In this document: positions 23,851 through 35,887 of the stretch, piece by piece
Position numbering within the stretch: the first letter of the stretch is position 1
Layout: every line of letters starts with the position of its first letter
NCBI RefSeq assembly: GCF_030272615.1
Contig: NW_026729290.1
Coordinates: 1 to 64,000 of the forward strand
Origin: Cryptomeria japonica
Lineage: Eukaryota; Streptophyta; Pinopsida; Cupressales; Cupressaceae
Reading direction: 5' to 3'
Length of the DNA stretch: 64,000 nt
The notes under the pieces: model-generated
The model's database searches: none
The model's input: only the letters and a program-made list of their open reading frames with translations
Told to the model about the DNA's origin: nothing
Made by a program: the position numbers and the translations under genes

Positions 23851-24311
23851 ACATCAAAAATTTAAAAATGAGATGATAGCTTGTCAGAAGGGAATAATTT
23901 TAAATAAGAATATTCAAAATTTGCATGCTTTGTCGGTGGTCATTTTCAAGTGTCCAAGTGTCATCTGGAAGCTCGCTTTGAATTTGTTGAAGCAGAAAAA
24001 TTGCAGAACGAACTCAAGAAGGGGAGGTGACCTTAGAAGAGAGAAACCTGATAACCTTTCTAAATGGTGGGAGATGCCCAAGGTCTAGATGAAGTTGGAG
24101 AAGGGTTTTATGACATTGTTCATAGAAAAACTGGTGGATTATGACAAAAGTAGAGTTAACTTGGCGGTTACTAGAGTGACTGAAAAATGGAAAAATGGCA
24201 CTTTCAAAAATCCATGGTGTCAAATTCAAGCTGGATGCGGACCTCATCTCTACAGTCATAGGTATGCCCCAAACTAGTCTCAATTTCTTTAGGGACTTGA
24301 AAGTCTCCAAT
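23851..24311 (+). pseudogene. LINE-1 ORF3, N-terminal part
   Basis: Unrecognised protein encoded downstream of RNase H. The visible blocks SKWWEMPKV, FIEKLVDYDKSR, VTEKW and GVKFKLDADLISTVIGMP align in order with LINE-2 (KWWDYP, MIDYMERMQERRP, IFKKGWNKGTL and LTEAMGLS). The segment 'I..(V/A)(I/M)G(M/L)' resembles a motif of plant retroelement accessory proteins (PMD / putative plant transposon protein type), but this is a weak, by-eye resemblance. The frame runs straight into the CACTA element at 24312 and resumes at 34786. A stop sits at 24086 and a frameshift near 24200. Confidence 0.65.
24309..24311. repeat. left target duplication (AAT) of CACTA element
   Basis: AAT at 24309-24311 and again at 34783-34785, the 3-bp duplication expected for CACTA elements. 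Confidence 0.8.
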
Positions 24312-24800
24312 CACTAGTACATTCGGAGCTAATTTCCGACAGCTGATTGTCGTATTTGCAACTAATTTTTGTTGGAGTGCTGACAAAAGTAGCTGTCGAA
24401 AACTCGTCATCGGATTTGTCGATGATTCCCTGACTGTTGGAAATATGACAATCCCATGGACTCTGCCGATGGTGGGCATGATCGCTCTTCCAGTCAAAAC
24501 ATTCGTCGGACATGCAGCATTCCCGTCGGATGCTTCAGTAGATTTCATTGCAAAGCCGAAGACAATTTGGAAATTTGCACCGACAGTGATGCTATTTGTC
24601 TGACGCTTGTGTCGTTGGTCGATTTGGAGGCATCGACAACCCTCTGACTACAAAGTGTCATCGCATGTACAGCATCCTTGTCGGATGTTTGTGTGGTTTG
24701 AGTCAGAAGTGCAACGACTCCAGAACATTTCATCGACGAGAATGTTGTATGTTCACTGATTTCATCATCGACGGAAAGCTTGGTATTCATCATAATTTCG
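24312..24800. repeat. CACTA terminus and subterminal repeats (right end of the element, left in window)
   Basis: CACTA TIR followed by dispersed TCGTCGG, GTCGGATG, CCGACAG, CATCGACGA and similar short words to about 24790. Arrays of short subterminal motifs are the usual transposase-binding region of CACTA elements. Confidence 0.75.
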
Positions 24801-24949
24801 ACGATGATAATATTTTTATCAAAAAGAAATTATTATTATCCAGTCACTGATATGTATAGTGAATGATATTCTATCCACATAAACCTACCAGTAGGGGGCA
24901 TAGGTTTGAGGCTAATATGAGGTGCATGGTTTCAAGCTAATATGATAAG

Positions 24950-25429
24950 GCGTACCATGGTTGATATGGTCCAACTCCCTAGTCTCACTCTAGGACTAAG
25001 CTCATGCCATATCTAAATGAAATACATCTCAAATGCATCATCGGCAGAAAGCTGCAAAATGTCATTTTCATACATAAGCAAGACATACACAATTGGGAAC
25101 AATCACCAAGAGAATGGTAAAAAGTGTGTTTGAGATCATTGTCCTAATTGTGGTGTGGCTAAAGGTTTACTTGGTTTAAATAAAGGAAAGGTTGACAAAT
25201 TTATAGTGATCTCTTCGTGACCACACCACAATTAGGACAATGATCTCAAACACACTTTTTACTGTTCTCTTGGTGATTGTGCCCAATTGTGTATGTCTTT
25301 CTTATGTATCAAAATGGCATTTTGTAGCTTTCCACCAATGATGTATTTGAGATTTCTTTCATTTAGATATGGCATGAGCTTAGTCCTAGAGTGAGACTAG
25401 GGAGTTGGACCATCTCAACCATGGTGCGC
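24950..25429. repeat. large inverted repeat: 209-bp arms, 62-bp loop
   Basis: Left arm 24950-25158 (GCGTACCATGG...TGGTGTGG) is the reverse complement of right arm 25221-25429 (CCACACCA...CCATGGTGCGC). About nine in ten positions pair by eye. Weaker pairing continues a few bases outward. The loop is 25159-25220. It could be a foldback/MITE insertion or a hairpin RNA source. No clear target duplication seen. Confidence 0.9.
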
Positions 25430-26209
25430 TTGCATATGTATATAGTTTTGTGTATTCATTAAAGATTTTCATTTAATTTTGAGCATTTTGGTTAGCAAAT
25501 CAGGGGTTCACTTTGCATTCTTGTTTTTATCCAATTCACTTACTTTAGCTCTGTTTCTTTCTTTATATTTGGGGTCTAGAGCTCCTCCCTAAGCAGAGAT
25601 TGTTGGTTTTGTCTCCCCTGCTTTGGCTAGAGATTTTCTTGCTATCTCTAGTAGTTTTCCCTCAGAGTTCAACTTCTCTATTAGTCAGACTGATATTTTC
25701 CCTACCTTCTTCTCCAAGTGCTCCTCCTCTTGTTTCCAATATTTTTCCTTTGCCTTCTACTCAATGGCCCTTAGTTGTGCCTTCATGCCCTCTTAATGTC
25801 TTCATTGGGTTCTTGTTTCCTTCAAATGATGGCTTCTCTATGTTATGCAATATCCATCTTGGATCTTGCAACATCAAATTCCAGCATGGTTGATGTTGAT
25901 GCGAGTGATTGGACAATTGTTTTTTATCACATTTTTTCTTTGAGTAAGAAGATACTTCTCAATAAGTTTGGTGTTGTCAAAAGATAAATAAGTTGTCAAG
26001 AAAGGTGAGGGCTAAAAAGAGTCTTTAGATTAATGTTTCTGATTGTGTTGGTTATTGTTGATGTGGTTTTTCATTGATTTTCTTCAGTCATTCTTCACCA
26101 ATAGCCTATTTATAACAATTTTATCTATTTGGAAGTGGGTCCTCTCTAGAACCTACAACCAATCTATCAAAAGAAAATACATATTGGAGCATGCGATCAC
26201 AAAAATATG
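25430..26209. other. unassigned part of the CACTA element
   Basis: Contains a 97-codon + strand ORF (25600-25893), Ser/Phe/Leu-rich, with no recognisable domain. The C-terminal half of TNP2 should lie here on the - strand and is missing. Confidence 0.4.
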
Positions 26210-26687
26210 TCACACTGAGTAAACAGATCTCATCTCTCCAAATGGATTGACACCGTCTGCTACCAATGAAAGCCTGAAATTATGAGGTTCTTCTTTAAAG
26301 TGTGGCCACTTTTCCTCTATGTCCATAAATGTTGAACCATCTACAGGCATTCGAATAATGTCATCTCGACTTCTATTGCGTGCATGGTAATCCATAAATT
26401 GTGTCAAGCTAGTGCACTTGAATAATCGTTGCATACGTGGAATAACGAGAATATAGTGAAGAACCTTGCGAGGAACCCTTTTTGTTATTTGATCTGTTTG
26501 ATATCTATTGATATGACATTTAGGGAATTCAATTCGAAATTCATGTTGTTTGTGATATATAATATGATCATTGGGACAAGCATCTATTGCTTGATACTCC
26601 ATTCCAATATCTTTCATAACAACAGATAATTCTTGGTATGAGCGAGGTAGAATATTTGATGGTGGTAACAAAAACTCACCTATCAAT
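26210..26687 (-). pseudogene. TNP2 transposase (Transposase_21), exon 3, truncated
   Basis: Read on the - strand from the acceptor TTTGTTGTAG. Blocks typical of CACTA TNP2: LPPSNILPRSYQELSVVM, ACPNDHIIYHKQ, VPRKVLHYILVIPRMQRLF, YHARNRSRDDIIRMPVDG and LVADGVNPFGEMRSVYSV. In intact relatives this continues with W-P-V and several hundred more residues including catalytic acids. Here TGA follows YSV directly (probably TGG to TGA) and the downstream sequence no longer resembles TNP2, so the catalytic region is lost. The knuckle-like CPKC is also altered (FPKC). Confidence 0.88.
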
Positions 26688-26773
26688 CTACAACAAAAAA
26701 ATATAATTTGTTAATATAAAGAATATTAATGGTACAACATGATTCGTAGTTTATTATGACATATATGACATAC

Positions 26774-27144
26774 CTTAGCATGCGTGACATTGTTATGTTG
26801 GATAAACCATTCATAACCTTCAAGTTCACCAACAACAATACATCAGAGAGAAGAGTTGCCTGTGAGCCTTCATAAAGGGCCTCAGATGCCTCCTCAAGTA
26901 GAGGGACATCATGAACAACATCAAGGTCATCTTCATCATCATGATCAGCTGTGCGAGTACTAAATGAGTCATGGATCAATGTATTTGTACCATCATCTTC
27001 AATTGTGTTTTATGGCTCATGATCATCATCTTCCATGGGATCATTATCTTCACCTTGAATATTCACACCTCCATGTTGGTCCACTTAGAAAACCATATTC
27101 TTTGGGTTGTGTTGATTCATACCATGTGCTCTGGGGTGCTTGAC
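26774..27144 (-). pseudogene. TNP2 transposase, exon 2 (predicted)
   Basis: Predicted between an acceptor (TATATAG, complementary to 27145-27151) and a donor (AAG/GTATG at 26769-26773). Acidic stretch TADHDDEDDLDVVHDVPLLE, then SEALYEGSQATLLSDVLLLV and GLSNITMSRMLR, matching the usual linker 'LY.G....LSALL.L..LK...G.SN..F..LL' of TNP2 proteins. Two stops near the 5' end of the exon. Confidence 0.7.
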
Positions 27145-27246
27145 CTATATAAAATTGATAAACATAAATAAACCATGATCATGATCTCATCATCACATGA
27201 TTTATTATGTATATAAATTGTTAAAATGATATAATGAAAAACTTAC

Positions 27247-27450
27247 CAATGGATGATAATGATGTCCACCTTCAATGTGACCATGCAGCCTACAATGTTT
27301 CTTCTTTGTTTTCCTTAGAAGTCTTCTAGTCTTTAACTTCTTACAAATTTTGCACGAACAATAACATTTTCCATCACCTTTTCTTTTCAAGTTAGACCAC
27401 AATCTAGCAATTGTCTCCTTATTTTGTTGTTCATTGATATTGTCTGACAT
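27247..27450 (-). pseudogene. TNP2 transposase, exon 1 (predicted)
   Basis: Begins MSDNINEQQNKETIARLW at 27450. It contains a Cys/Lys-rich segment CYCSCKICKKLKTRR and ends HCRLHGHIEGGHHYHPL before a donor (GTAAGT at 27241-27246). The HC..HG.IEGG..YHPL pattern occurs in plant CACTA proteins. Start and splice sites are predictions. Confidence 0.6.
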
Positions 27451-30400
27451 GGTCTTTCTTCGCAGGCAAGAAAATCAGGCTATAGAACTAGTTATATAGA
27501 AGTTGAAATGTTAGTTATGAAATCACGTTTTAGTATAATATATCGAATCAAATTACTTGAAAATAGAAATTATCATCATTGAACCAAAACCATTTAACTC
27601 TTTTTTTTCATCTCAAAACATATCCAATGGCTTTCTGGTATGCAATCCTTGTATAAGATATTAAGTTGACTAATGTCTAATTGGGGTAATCCATGAGTGT
27701 CTAATGTGAATTCAGTATCCTAAACATTGGAGAGACCTAATCTGACTTGCCTAATCAATGTGGTTGTTGTCCTAATATGAAATACTGAGTTCTACCCTTT
27801 CCTTTGCATCAAACTTCTCACATCATTTTTCTTCAACAAAACACACTAATATGAATTAAGCCAACACCATGAGGATAGGGTCAAGTATCAATATGGCAAC
27901 TAATCATAATACATGAAGATGGGGTTCACACATGAGTGTTGGATTTCAACAATGCCACACTTCCAAAATTGCCAGTCTCATGACTTGTCCTATTGGGTGA
28001 GCACTCATTGATGGCCACAAGGCCAAATCAATGTATGTAGGCTTCAAACTCCTAACTCTAGGCTAGGAGGACCATACAAAAGGTCTATGAAAAATCACTT
28101 GGTATTACAATAGAAAAATCCTTCCTCTATAAATTTGTTTGCAATGCACACATCAATATTGGTAATAATTGTTATGATGGATGGTCTATTAGGATAGTAA
28201 ATAAAATGCTTATTCTTTTTCCACCCTTTGAAACTACAACAAGGTATTTGTGGTGCAGGTGCACCAAGGAAAACAAATTCAAATTTGAAGACCTTTGAGA
28301 CCAAGGAGGAGTTTCCAACATCAAACAAATTCAATAAAATCAATTATGAGATCCTAAAGCCAATAATGACTTTTGAAACTAAAAAATTGCAAAAGTTGTC
28401 AAATTGTCGTGAAAGTTGTAAAATGTTGTCAAAAGTTGGATATTGGGTCAAAACAGAAAAAAATGGATTGAGGAGGGTTTATATTCATCAAATATACCAA
28501 TAAGGATGAAAATCCAATAATTGTAGGTTTTATTCAAAAACTTGTCAAGCATTTGCAAAAAATGTAAAATTCAAATTTTCAAGTTCCATCGGTTAGGAAG
28601 AATTAGGAGGGAAAAGAAAGTTTTAATTGTTTTAGTGTTAAATAAACTTTGTAACCAACCATATGATGGTTGAAAAAACTTGGAGAGGCTACTTAAAGCC
28701 ATATACATGCTTTGTAAGGTAGATTGAATGCCAAGGAGTATGGATTGTTGTAGAAACTCAATGAAAATTCAAAATTTTGGAGTAATTTCTTATATTTTCC
28801 ATTCTTTGTGAAGGTTTACTCTAAATTTTTTCATTCCCTAACATTTTAAAGAACTTTTATCAACATTCCACACCTTTGTGGATGATTTGATTTCATTATT
28901 CATTCTGAAATTTTGTTATAGGGCTGATTGTCATAACTTTTTGAGTATTTTCCTTTGGTAGCTTTGACAAAATTCAATCATGGGGTCATTCCATGAATGT
29001 CGAACCCTATTTCTCATGGGATGAATATTTTATAACATGTATAATACATTCTAATAACTAAAATGTGCAATTGAGGGGTTTAGTGCAGGTGATCACCATT
29101 TGAAGGAGTGAGAAGCCTAGTGAAGAGGCTCGATAGGGTGAAGGTTGGAGAGATCTACGTACATGAGGGGTAGTTTTTATGATTTGGAAATTGGTAAAAC
29201 ACATATATAAAGGTGAATCAACAACCAATTTGATCTAGGAGTGAGTGGACGTGGGAGATTGGAGAAACCCTAGATTTTAGGGCTTTTTTATGAAAATTTG
29301 GGGCTTTTGGGGTCAGAGGTCTCACAAACTGAAATTGATTGTGGATTCCTTCATAATTTTATATTTAGAAAGACATTTTAAAGGTTAGACATACCCAGAA
29401 GTAATATTTCTTGTAGTTGCTTTGTTAATCCACCATTCTAGTTGTTTGAAAACGAAGGACAGTCTAAAAACAATAGATACTTTCCACAACAACTTGCTAA
29501 TTTCTATAAGTATGTTATAGAAAATCCAAAAGGGTGTCCAAAAATATATTTTATTTGTCTTGTGTCTTGGAAGTTTGAAGAGTTATCATTAAATTTATCT
29601 CAATGTAGGGCTAATAGGGGCTCTAGGGCTAGTAGGAGGAAATTGGGGTTTGGGAATTTGGGTATTGAAGAGAAGGCCAAAAATAGTTTGAACCTTTCAT
29701 AATACACCATCTAAACCATAATTTTCATCTTGGAAGGTCTTGTTTCATAATTGGCCCATTTCAACCATTTGGGGTGTTTGTAGGCTTAAGGGGATCTATC
29801 ATTTCCTACCTTGTATTTCCCTTATATTTTACAAATTCATCTATACCTGTTTGGGAATTCTCTTATGTCACCATACCTTTGCCAATTCTGCACCAATTTG
29901 ACTATGACAATCAAATACCCTTAGGACAGTCATAGAAATTTAATCTATTTCATTTGGTTTTGATCGACAAACCCTTTTGAAGGTTGCATAGGGTCCCCTC
30001 ACCCCTCTCTCTATCATCAACCCATTCAAAATACCAATTTCTTAGTCTTCCCACCAAATTATTCGCTGATATGATACATAGCATGAAAAAAGGTCTATCA
30101 ACAAGCATGATATGATACATAGCATGAAAAAATGCACATAAAACCCCAATTTCATTAAGAAAAACTCTTGGATGGCATTCCAAAGGCCTATTTATTCCCA
30201 TCCAAGTGTGTTGCATCCTCAAACCACCATAAAATAACTTTCCAACCATATTTTTAAGAAGTTTCTACAAGAAATGCAAAATTTGTCATGGCAATATGAT
30301 AACTTTTTTCCCAATGGACCTCAAACTTTCACAATTAGGTCTTTGTTTGTTGTTAGAATGTGATATATGACTAAGTATGGATCTTACTAACTTGGGTATC

Positions 30401-33400
30401 ATGCTTTTATGTGTCTCTAACATGACTCCTAGTAACTATATAAGGATCTTACTAGTCCTAGATCTATGCCTTGTCTTTTTGATATGGTTCCTAGTGAGAA
30501 TATATGAATCTTTCTAGTTCTAAATGTCATAACTTAGTTTTTTGCATGCTCCATGTGTGTCACCAATGTTACTCATATTACTCACTTTGTACTTACCTTT
30601 TATCTCAATGTTGTAGATTGACAATATCATAAGTCTTGGGAGCTACCACCTTTCTAAACTTGTAGACATCTTGACTCTTCAATATCTTGGTGAAAGAATA
30701 TTTGGTTTCTCCATATTTTTGATCCAAAGAGTAAATGAGCATAATTTCATACTCTTGTTAAGAGGGGGCTAAATATTGCATCATAATTTGTATCTCTTTA
30801 AAAATATAAACTAAGTTTGGACTCAATTTAAGTGGTTGTGCCTTATTTATGCCTAATTGTACTTAGGTTTGACAATGTTTCCATAAATTTGGTTCATTCC
30901 CTTATTCATGATGTTCCTCATGGCTCATTTTTATAGGACTAGGGTCTTGGGAACCCTTCTTCATGAAAATTGGACCTAAAATTTGAAAGATGAATGGTGG
31001 TAGGAATTTCCTCTCCAAATTTGGACTTTTGCAAAAGTTCAATTTGAAAAGTTGCAAGGACTATCCATATAAGGTCCATCTTGAAAATTAAATGATAACA
31101 CCATCCATGCATATTAAATGATATAGTCAAGCTACAATAAAGAAGGAAAACCATTTCCTAAAGTTGTCAAATGATTTTAAAGATTCACAACAGTCCACTA
31201 AATGCAATTCACTAAAAAAGAAAACAAAGTATGCTACAAGATAGTGGGTAAGATGCAAGGAATGAAGTTAAATAGACAAAGAAAAACCATGAATATTACC
31301 GAGTCAAAAGGAGTAGCTATAACCTCTTAGGTGTTTTTTCACTTGCATAAATTAGACTTATTAACGATAGAAACACATGTAGATAGTAGTATGAAGTATT
31401 TCTGATGATTTTTGAAGTAGTTGAAGGAATGGCTTATTTTAGTTATATCTAACACAAGACAATTTCAACTCAAAGTAAGGAATACAACCATATGTCCTAT
31501 AAGTTTGGGAAGCTAATTGAGTAGCTGGATCAGGTAGAGTATGACTATAGGGTAGTCTTGAGACTCTTTTAACTCGATTAGAACATGTACCAAGTATCTA
31601 GGAGCTTACAAATCCAATTCAACCATATTTCAAGTGAAAATGCAACAAAAGGAGTAAAAGCTTTGAATACACCTCAAAAACCACTCTGGCAGCCAAGTAG
31701 GTGAGAATAGTCTTTTCCAACATTTTTTTCTTCATAGATGCAGCCCTATAGTCTCTTAATTATTTGAGATCAGAAGTACATTGTTGGCGGTTCTGTTATT
31801 ACCCAATCCAGTATCGATATGGTCTTGATACTTTCATAAAAGGAGTGACTATCCTAAGTGCTTGATATTGTCACAAAAACTGAGTGTTGCAGCAATGAAT
31901 CTTCCTTTGACCTTTGGGTAATTAGGAGGGTAAAGACCCATGGTGGTATATGTTTAGTGGTTCTTCTAAGAGTATCCAAAAGTACATTGTTTTTTGGATA
32001 TCTAGTACATTTTGTGAGTTGAGTACCATGGGGGATTAGAGGACCCAGTTGAAGGAGGATTTGTGTGAATAAGGGTTGAGGGTGTTGGTGGTGATTGAAT
32101 GTTGGAGAGTTGGATTGTGACTTAGACATGTTTATTTGTCCTATTTGAGTGTGATTCAATGGTTGGGTGAGGATTGGTGAGTATGGGTGCGTTTTGGGGT
32201 ATTGAATCCTTTTGAGTAACTTGTGGCCTTGTGAGGGGTCTTGTGAGTAAGTGAAGGGTTGACACCTAATTGAATAGGTGATTTGGGAGAAATATCTCCC
32301 TAGTTGGCTGAGTTTATTGGATTCTCTACATCAGCATTCCTTTTCTCTATCAATCCATTCAAAGTTCCACCCAAAGATTCAATCTTGTCAAAGTTCAAAA
32401 TAAATTTCCTTGTTGTCCTTACTATCTTGCATCAACTTTCATATCACTAGGTAGCCTTTTGCTTAGAACTATAATCTTTCATGGTAGGATACCATCTCAG
32501 TCCCTTGAGTTAAGTTATCTTACCTTTAGAATTTATCATTTCCTAATCAATTTGTTCAAGGGGAAAATGTCACTAATCAAGTTGAAATGTCAATTTCTCA
32601 ATCTGCCTAAGGTAAAAGGTTAAAATAAATTACAAAAGATAGAACAAGGCTATGAGAAAATGAATCATCAATATTACCTAAATCCACATTATCAAAAAAA
32701 TTTAGAAATAACCTTGTATGTAAATAATTTATCATGCCAAAATTGCCAATTCTAACATGAAAATGAGACCAAGGAAAGCTCTAGAATAGCTACTACTATT
32801 CATTCACATGTTCCTTATTAACCTCAATCACCACAAAAGATGCACAAATTGATTATAACAAAGAAGATGTTTCATAAATATAAATATTAATTTGGGACTC
32901 AGGAAATGAAAGAAATAAAAGAATACCATGCAATAAAAAAAGACTACCAATACCATTGCAAACTATGAACTTCATTTCCATTAATTCTTCAAAATATACT
33001 AGCAAAGCACAAGTATTCAATCTATAGCCTATTGCTAAATGTCTTTTGAAAGAAAATACACTAATGAGTGTTACTAAACTTGGACCTTAAATAATCAATT
33101 ATTAGACCCTCAAAATGAATTTTGAAATTACATTTATAGGGAAACTTTTTCCTCAAAATTAGAGATTAAATTCCACCCAAAACCTTATTAAACTAAGAGG
33201 TACAATCAACACACAAGATACTAGCCTATAACTAAATTAAGAACTATAAGTTGACTCATGAAAATGAAATATAAGTCAGAAAGAACTTAGAATATGGAGT
33301 CAAAGAAGCATGGAGAACAAGGAAAAGAGGATCTATCTAGGCCCCCACCCCCAAGATGACTCCTCCAAAAATTTTTAACTTAGGTGCATAAGAAACAAGA

Positions 33401-34560
33401 TGAAGAACAAAGGCTAAAGTAGGTTGTAACTTCCATGAACCCGTCCATCCAAAGTGATGAGAATCTAGATGTTCCTAAGTGGCTACAATTCAAGTTTGAA
33501 AGGATAAAGATGAGAGTATTGAAGAAAGTAAGTTTGCAAAAGATGATCATTGAGGTTGAGGCTGCAAGGAAGCCAAAGAAGGCAATGACTTTGTATGCCA
33601 CCTAAAACTATGCAAAAGGAGAGATAGTTGCCAATACCCTAAAATAGAGAAGATTTAGTAAAAAATGCCAATACCCTAAACTAGGATAACTCGAGACAGT
33701 AAGAAAATGGTTCAGGGGTCATATAGACTAGCTTTATACTGTATGTTAATTAGTGATAAGTTGTGTGGTCAGAGATTTTTAGTCCACCCCTTCTAGGTTA
33801 GGATTGTCCTGAACCGAACACAATTGTATCTCCCTAGGGCTTCCGAGTCGGGTGTGTTAGGCTAGTTGGAAAGAGAAAGAAAGGCTTGCCCGAACAACAC
33901 TGAATGAAGGATACAAATCACTTGAATAATATTCATTCCCATTGTTTTCTTGTGCATTGGTTTTCTCTCCATCAATTCAACAGCCAGAGGCAGACATTGC
34001 CCTATATATTAGCTCATACAATAGTGATCAATCAACATGTATATGGGAGGAAGCGATTGCTATGAAAAAATTGAATGTTCACTCCTTAATCATAGTTCTA
34101 TGGTTTTACAAGGAGTGGATTCCTATAGGGCATTACGCATTTAGGGAACCACACCTTTGACTAGGAGCCATCCGGCCTAAGATAGGATAGTCAATATGAA
34201 TATGAGATTGACCAATTTGCATTAAAAACTAGGTCAATTAACCACCACATGTCTCATTTCCTAACCTATTTTTCAGAAAAAAGTAATCTCGGGCCCTCCA
34301 AGAGTTGCTTCCACAATCGGTCAATATCCCACAAGAATGAAGCCATAGCTAGCATGTATAAAAGCAAGCAAAAGTTGTAGAATCTCTTGAATGGTATATT
34401 TTTTGCAACATGAAATTAAGGTGAAGAATATACCTCCTGCGTGAGATTGCAAGCAATGGACAAATGCCTTTGATGTGGGTTTGATGTTTTTGGGGGTTGA
34501 AGTCGCCATGGATACCTACGCAAGATTGCAATGTACAAATGAATTGCCCTCTTCTTCTTT
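27451..34560. other. long gene-poor 5' part of the CACTA element
   Basis: About 7 kb upstream of the transposase start with no recognisable coding domain. Local features are a TATA-like CATATATAAAGG at 29202-29213 followed by leader-like AAACCCTAG sequence near 29264, and a short direct repeat ATGATACATAGCATGAAAAA at 30071 and 30112. Captured host sequence is possible but cannot be shown from the window alone. Confidence 0.45.
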
Positions 34561-34782
34561 TTTAAGTAATGGTCGTTGTCGTCGGAATTACGAAAAACTT
34601 GAGCACCTTTTTGAAAAAAAGAAAATTTTCATTGCTAATGCCTTCTTCGTCGAAACCAAATGGAAAATTACCGTCGAAATTACGACGAATTCAGGTATTT
34701 TTTCAAAAAAAATCAAATTTGGTCACAATATACCTTCTCCGTCGGAAACCTCAGTCAGAAATCTAGTCCAAATGTATTAGTG
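34561..34782. repeat. CACTA terminus and subterminal repeats (5' end of the element, right in window)
   Basis: GTCGTCGGAATTACGA, CGTCGAAA, CCGTCGAAATTACGACG and CCGTCGGAAA words precede the inverted terminus ...ATGTATTAGTG. AAT follows at 34783-34785. Confidence 0.8.
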
Positions 34783-34785
34783 AAT

Positions 34786-34900
34786 AATGTTGTGAAGCTC
34801 TTTCCGCGCAAAGAAAAGGAGAGAGATAAATTAGACAAAGCGTCTAGGGGGGTATTATGATGCATCTAACATTAAAAAATTTGGGGTTTTGTGCTTAATG
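34786..34900 (+). pseudogene. LINE-1 ORF3, middle fragment between two inserts
   Basis: Continues the ORF3 frame of 24311 with NVVKLFPRKEKERDKLDKAS. After a one-base slip near 34850 it continues with a YYDASNIKKFG-like stretch. LINE-2 has VVVKKFPNDEEEKEKLVKGS and TYYSPKVIKMIW at the same place. The TIR element interrupts it at 34901. Confidence 0.72.
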
Positions 34901-35883
34901 GGGTAAAAGCACAAAATTGTGTCACATTTCAGGCTAACTTATCAGCACAAGTGAATTTAAGTAATTCTAACTAAAAATTAATTTTAGTCAAACATATGGT
35001 CTATATAGATTCATTATAGCTAAGCTATATATAGCCCACAACTTTTCTAATTGGAAGTGTCTACTAAATGTATATTTTATACCACTTTGGGACTAATTGC
35101 CAAAATAAAATAAATAAAAAATAAAATTGATGTTTCAATAACTCCTACTCTTATAAATAATATTTTTTTTGAAATTTAAAAATACCCTTTTATAGATCTA
35201 TAAGTGAATTTTCCAAAATATATATCTTTTAATATTTTAATTAGTTTTTTATGTTTTATATTTTATATTTTATTTTTTTTGAAAGTATGTCATCAGCACT
35301 AAAATATAACATTGCCTATCTTATCAAGGAAAAATACTAAAATTTATTTAAAAATTTTGAAAAAAATATGATGCAGTAGAGAAAGGAATCTATGTCAAGA
35401 TGGTATAATTATTTTCCAATTTGGATAAATAATTAAGGGAAAAGCTAGTGGGAATTGGAAAGAGTTATATTTAGCACATGCAACTTTTCAAATTTATTGA
35501 AAAATATATATTTATAAAAAATAGTAAAAAATATATCCATACACTATAGTTTCAAGTTATCGATATACACAAAAAAAATTGATGAAAAAAAAAGTTACCA
35601 AATTTACTAATTAAAGTGTGGTGGCTTTTGTAACTTCAATTTCACCATTTTATTAGCAGTTAAATTATAGTGTTTACTTTATGAAAAAATACATTCAAAT
35701 AATTTTTAAATTTTTTGTTAAAATTACAAACATAAAATAGACAAAAGAATATAAATTTTATTAGTTTACATCATTTCAAAATTCAAAACATATATTTCAA
35801 TTTTTATTGATTTACTTTAAAAATTTGAATCAACATTGGCCATTTCCTTTATAAAAGTGTGACACAGCTTTGTACTTTTACCC
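34901..35883. mobile_element. 983-bp TIR element (MITE-like), unclassified
   Basis: Terminal inverted repeats of about 27 bp: GGGTAAAAGCACAAAATTGT at the left and, inverted, GGGTAAAAGTACAAAGCTGT at the right, both continuing into GTCACA. Flanked by AATG at 34897-34900 and 35884-35887. The interior is extremely AT-rich with no ORF. Removing it and one AATG joins LINE-1 ORF3 in the frame predicted by LINE-2, which independently confirms the ends. A 4-bp duplication does not identify a superfamily with certainty. Confidence 0.88.
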
Positions 35884-35887
35884 AATG

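Larger units (their letters stand above)
24312..34782 (-). mobile_element. CACTA (En/Spm) DNA transposon, 10.5 kb, truncated transposase
   Basis: Ends are CACTAGTACATTCGGA (24312) and TCCAAATGTATTAGTG (ending 34782), inverted copies agreeing at most positions and flanked by AAT. Subterminal DNA at both ends is rich in CGTCGG/CCGACG words. It encodes a TNP2-type transposase on the - strand, so its 5' end is at 34782. Only the N-terminal part of the transposase is present and no TnpA-like gene is seen, so it is defective. Most of the 10.5 kb has no recognisable gene. It is inserted in LINE-1 ORF3: removing it with one AAT gives an uninterrupted frame. Confidence 0.92.

Noticed and set aside
25600-25893. 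97-codon Ser/Phe/Leu-rich ORF in the CACTA element
   Set aside because: Pyrimidine-rich strand; no recognisable domain and no partner ORF. Left as unassigned.
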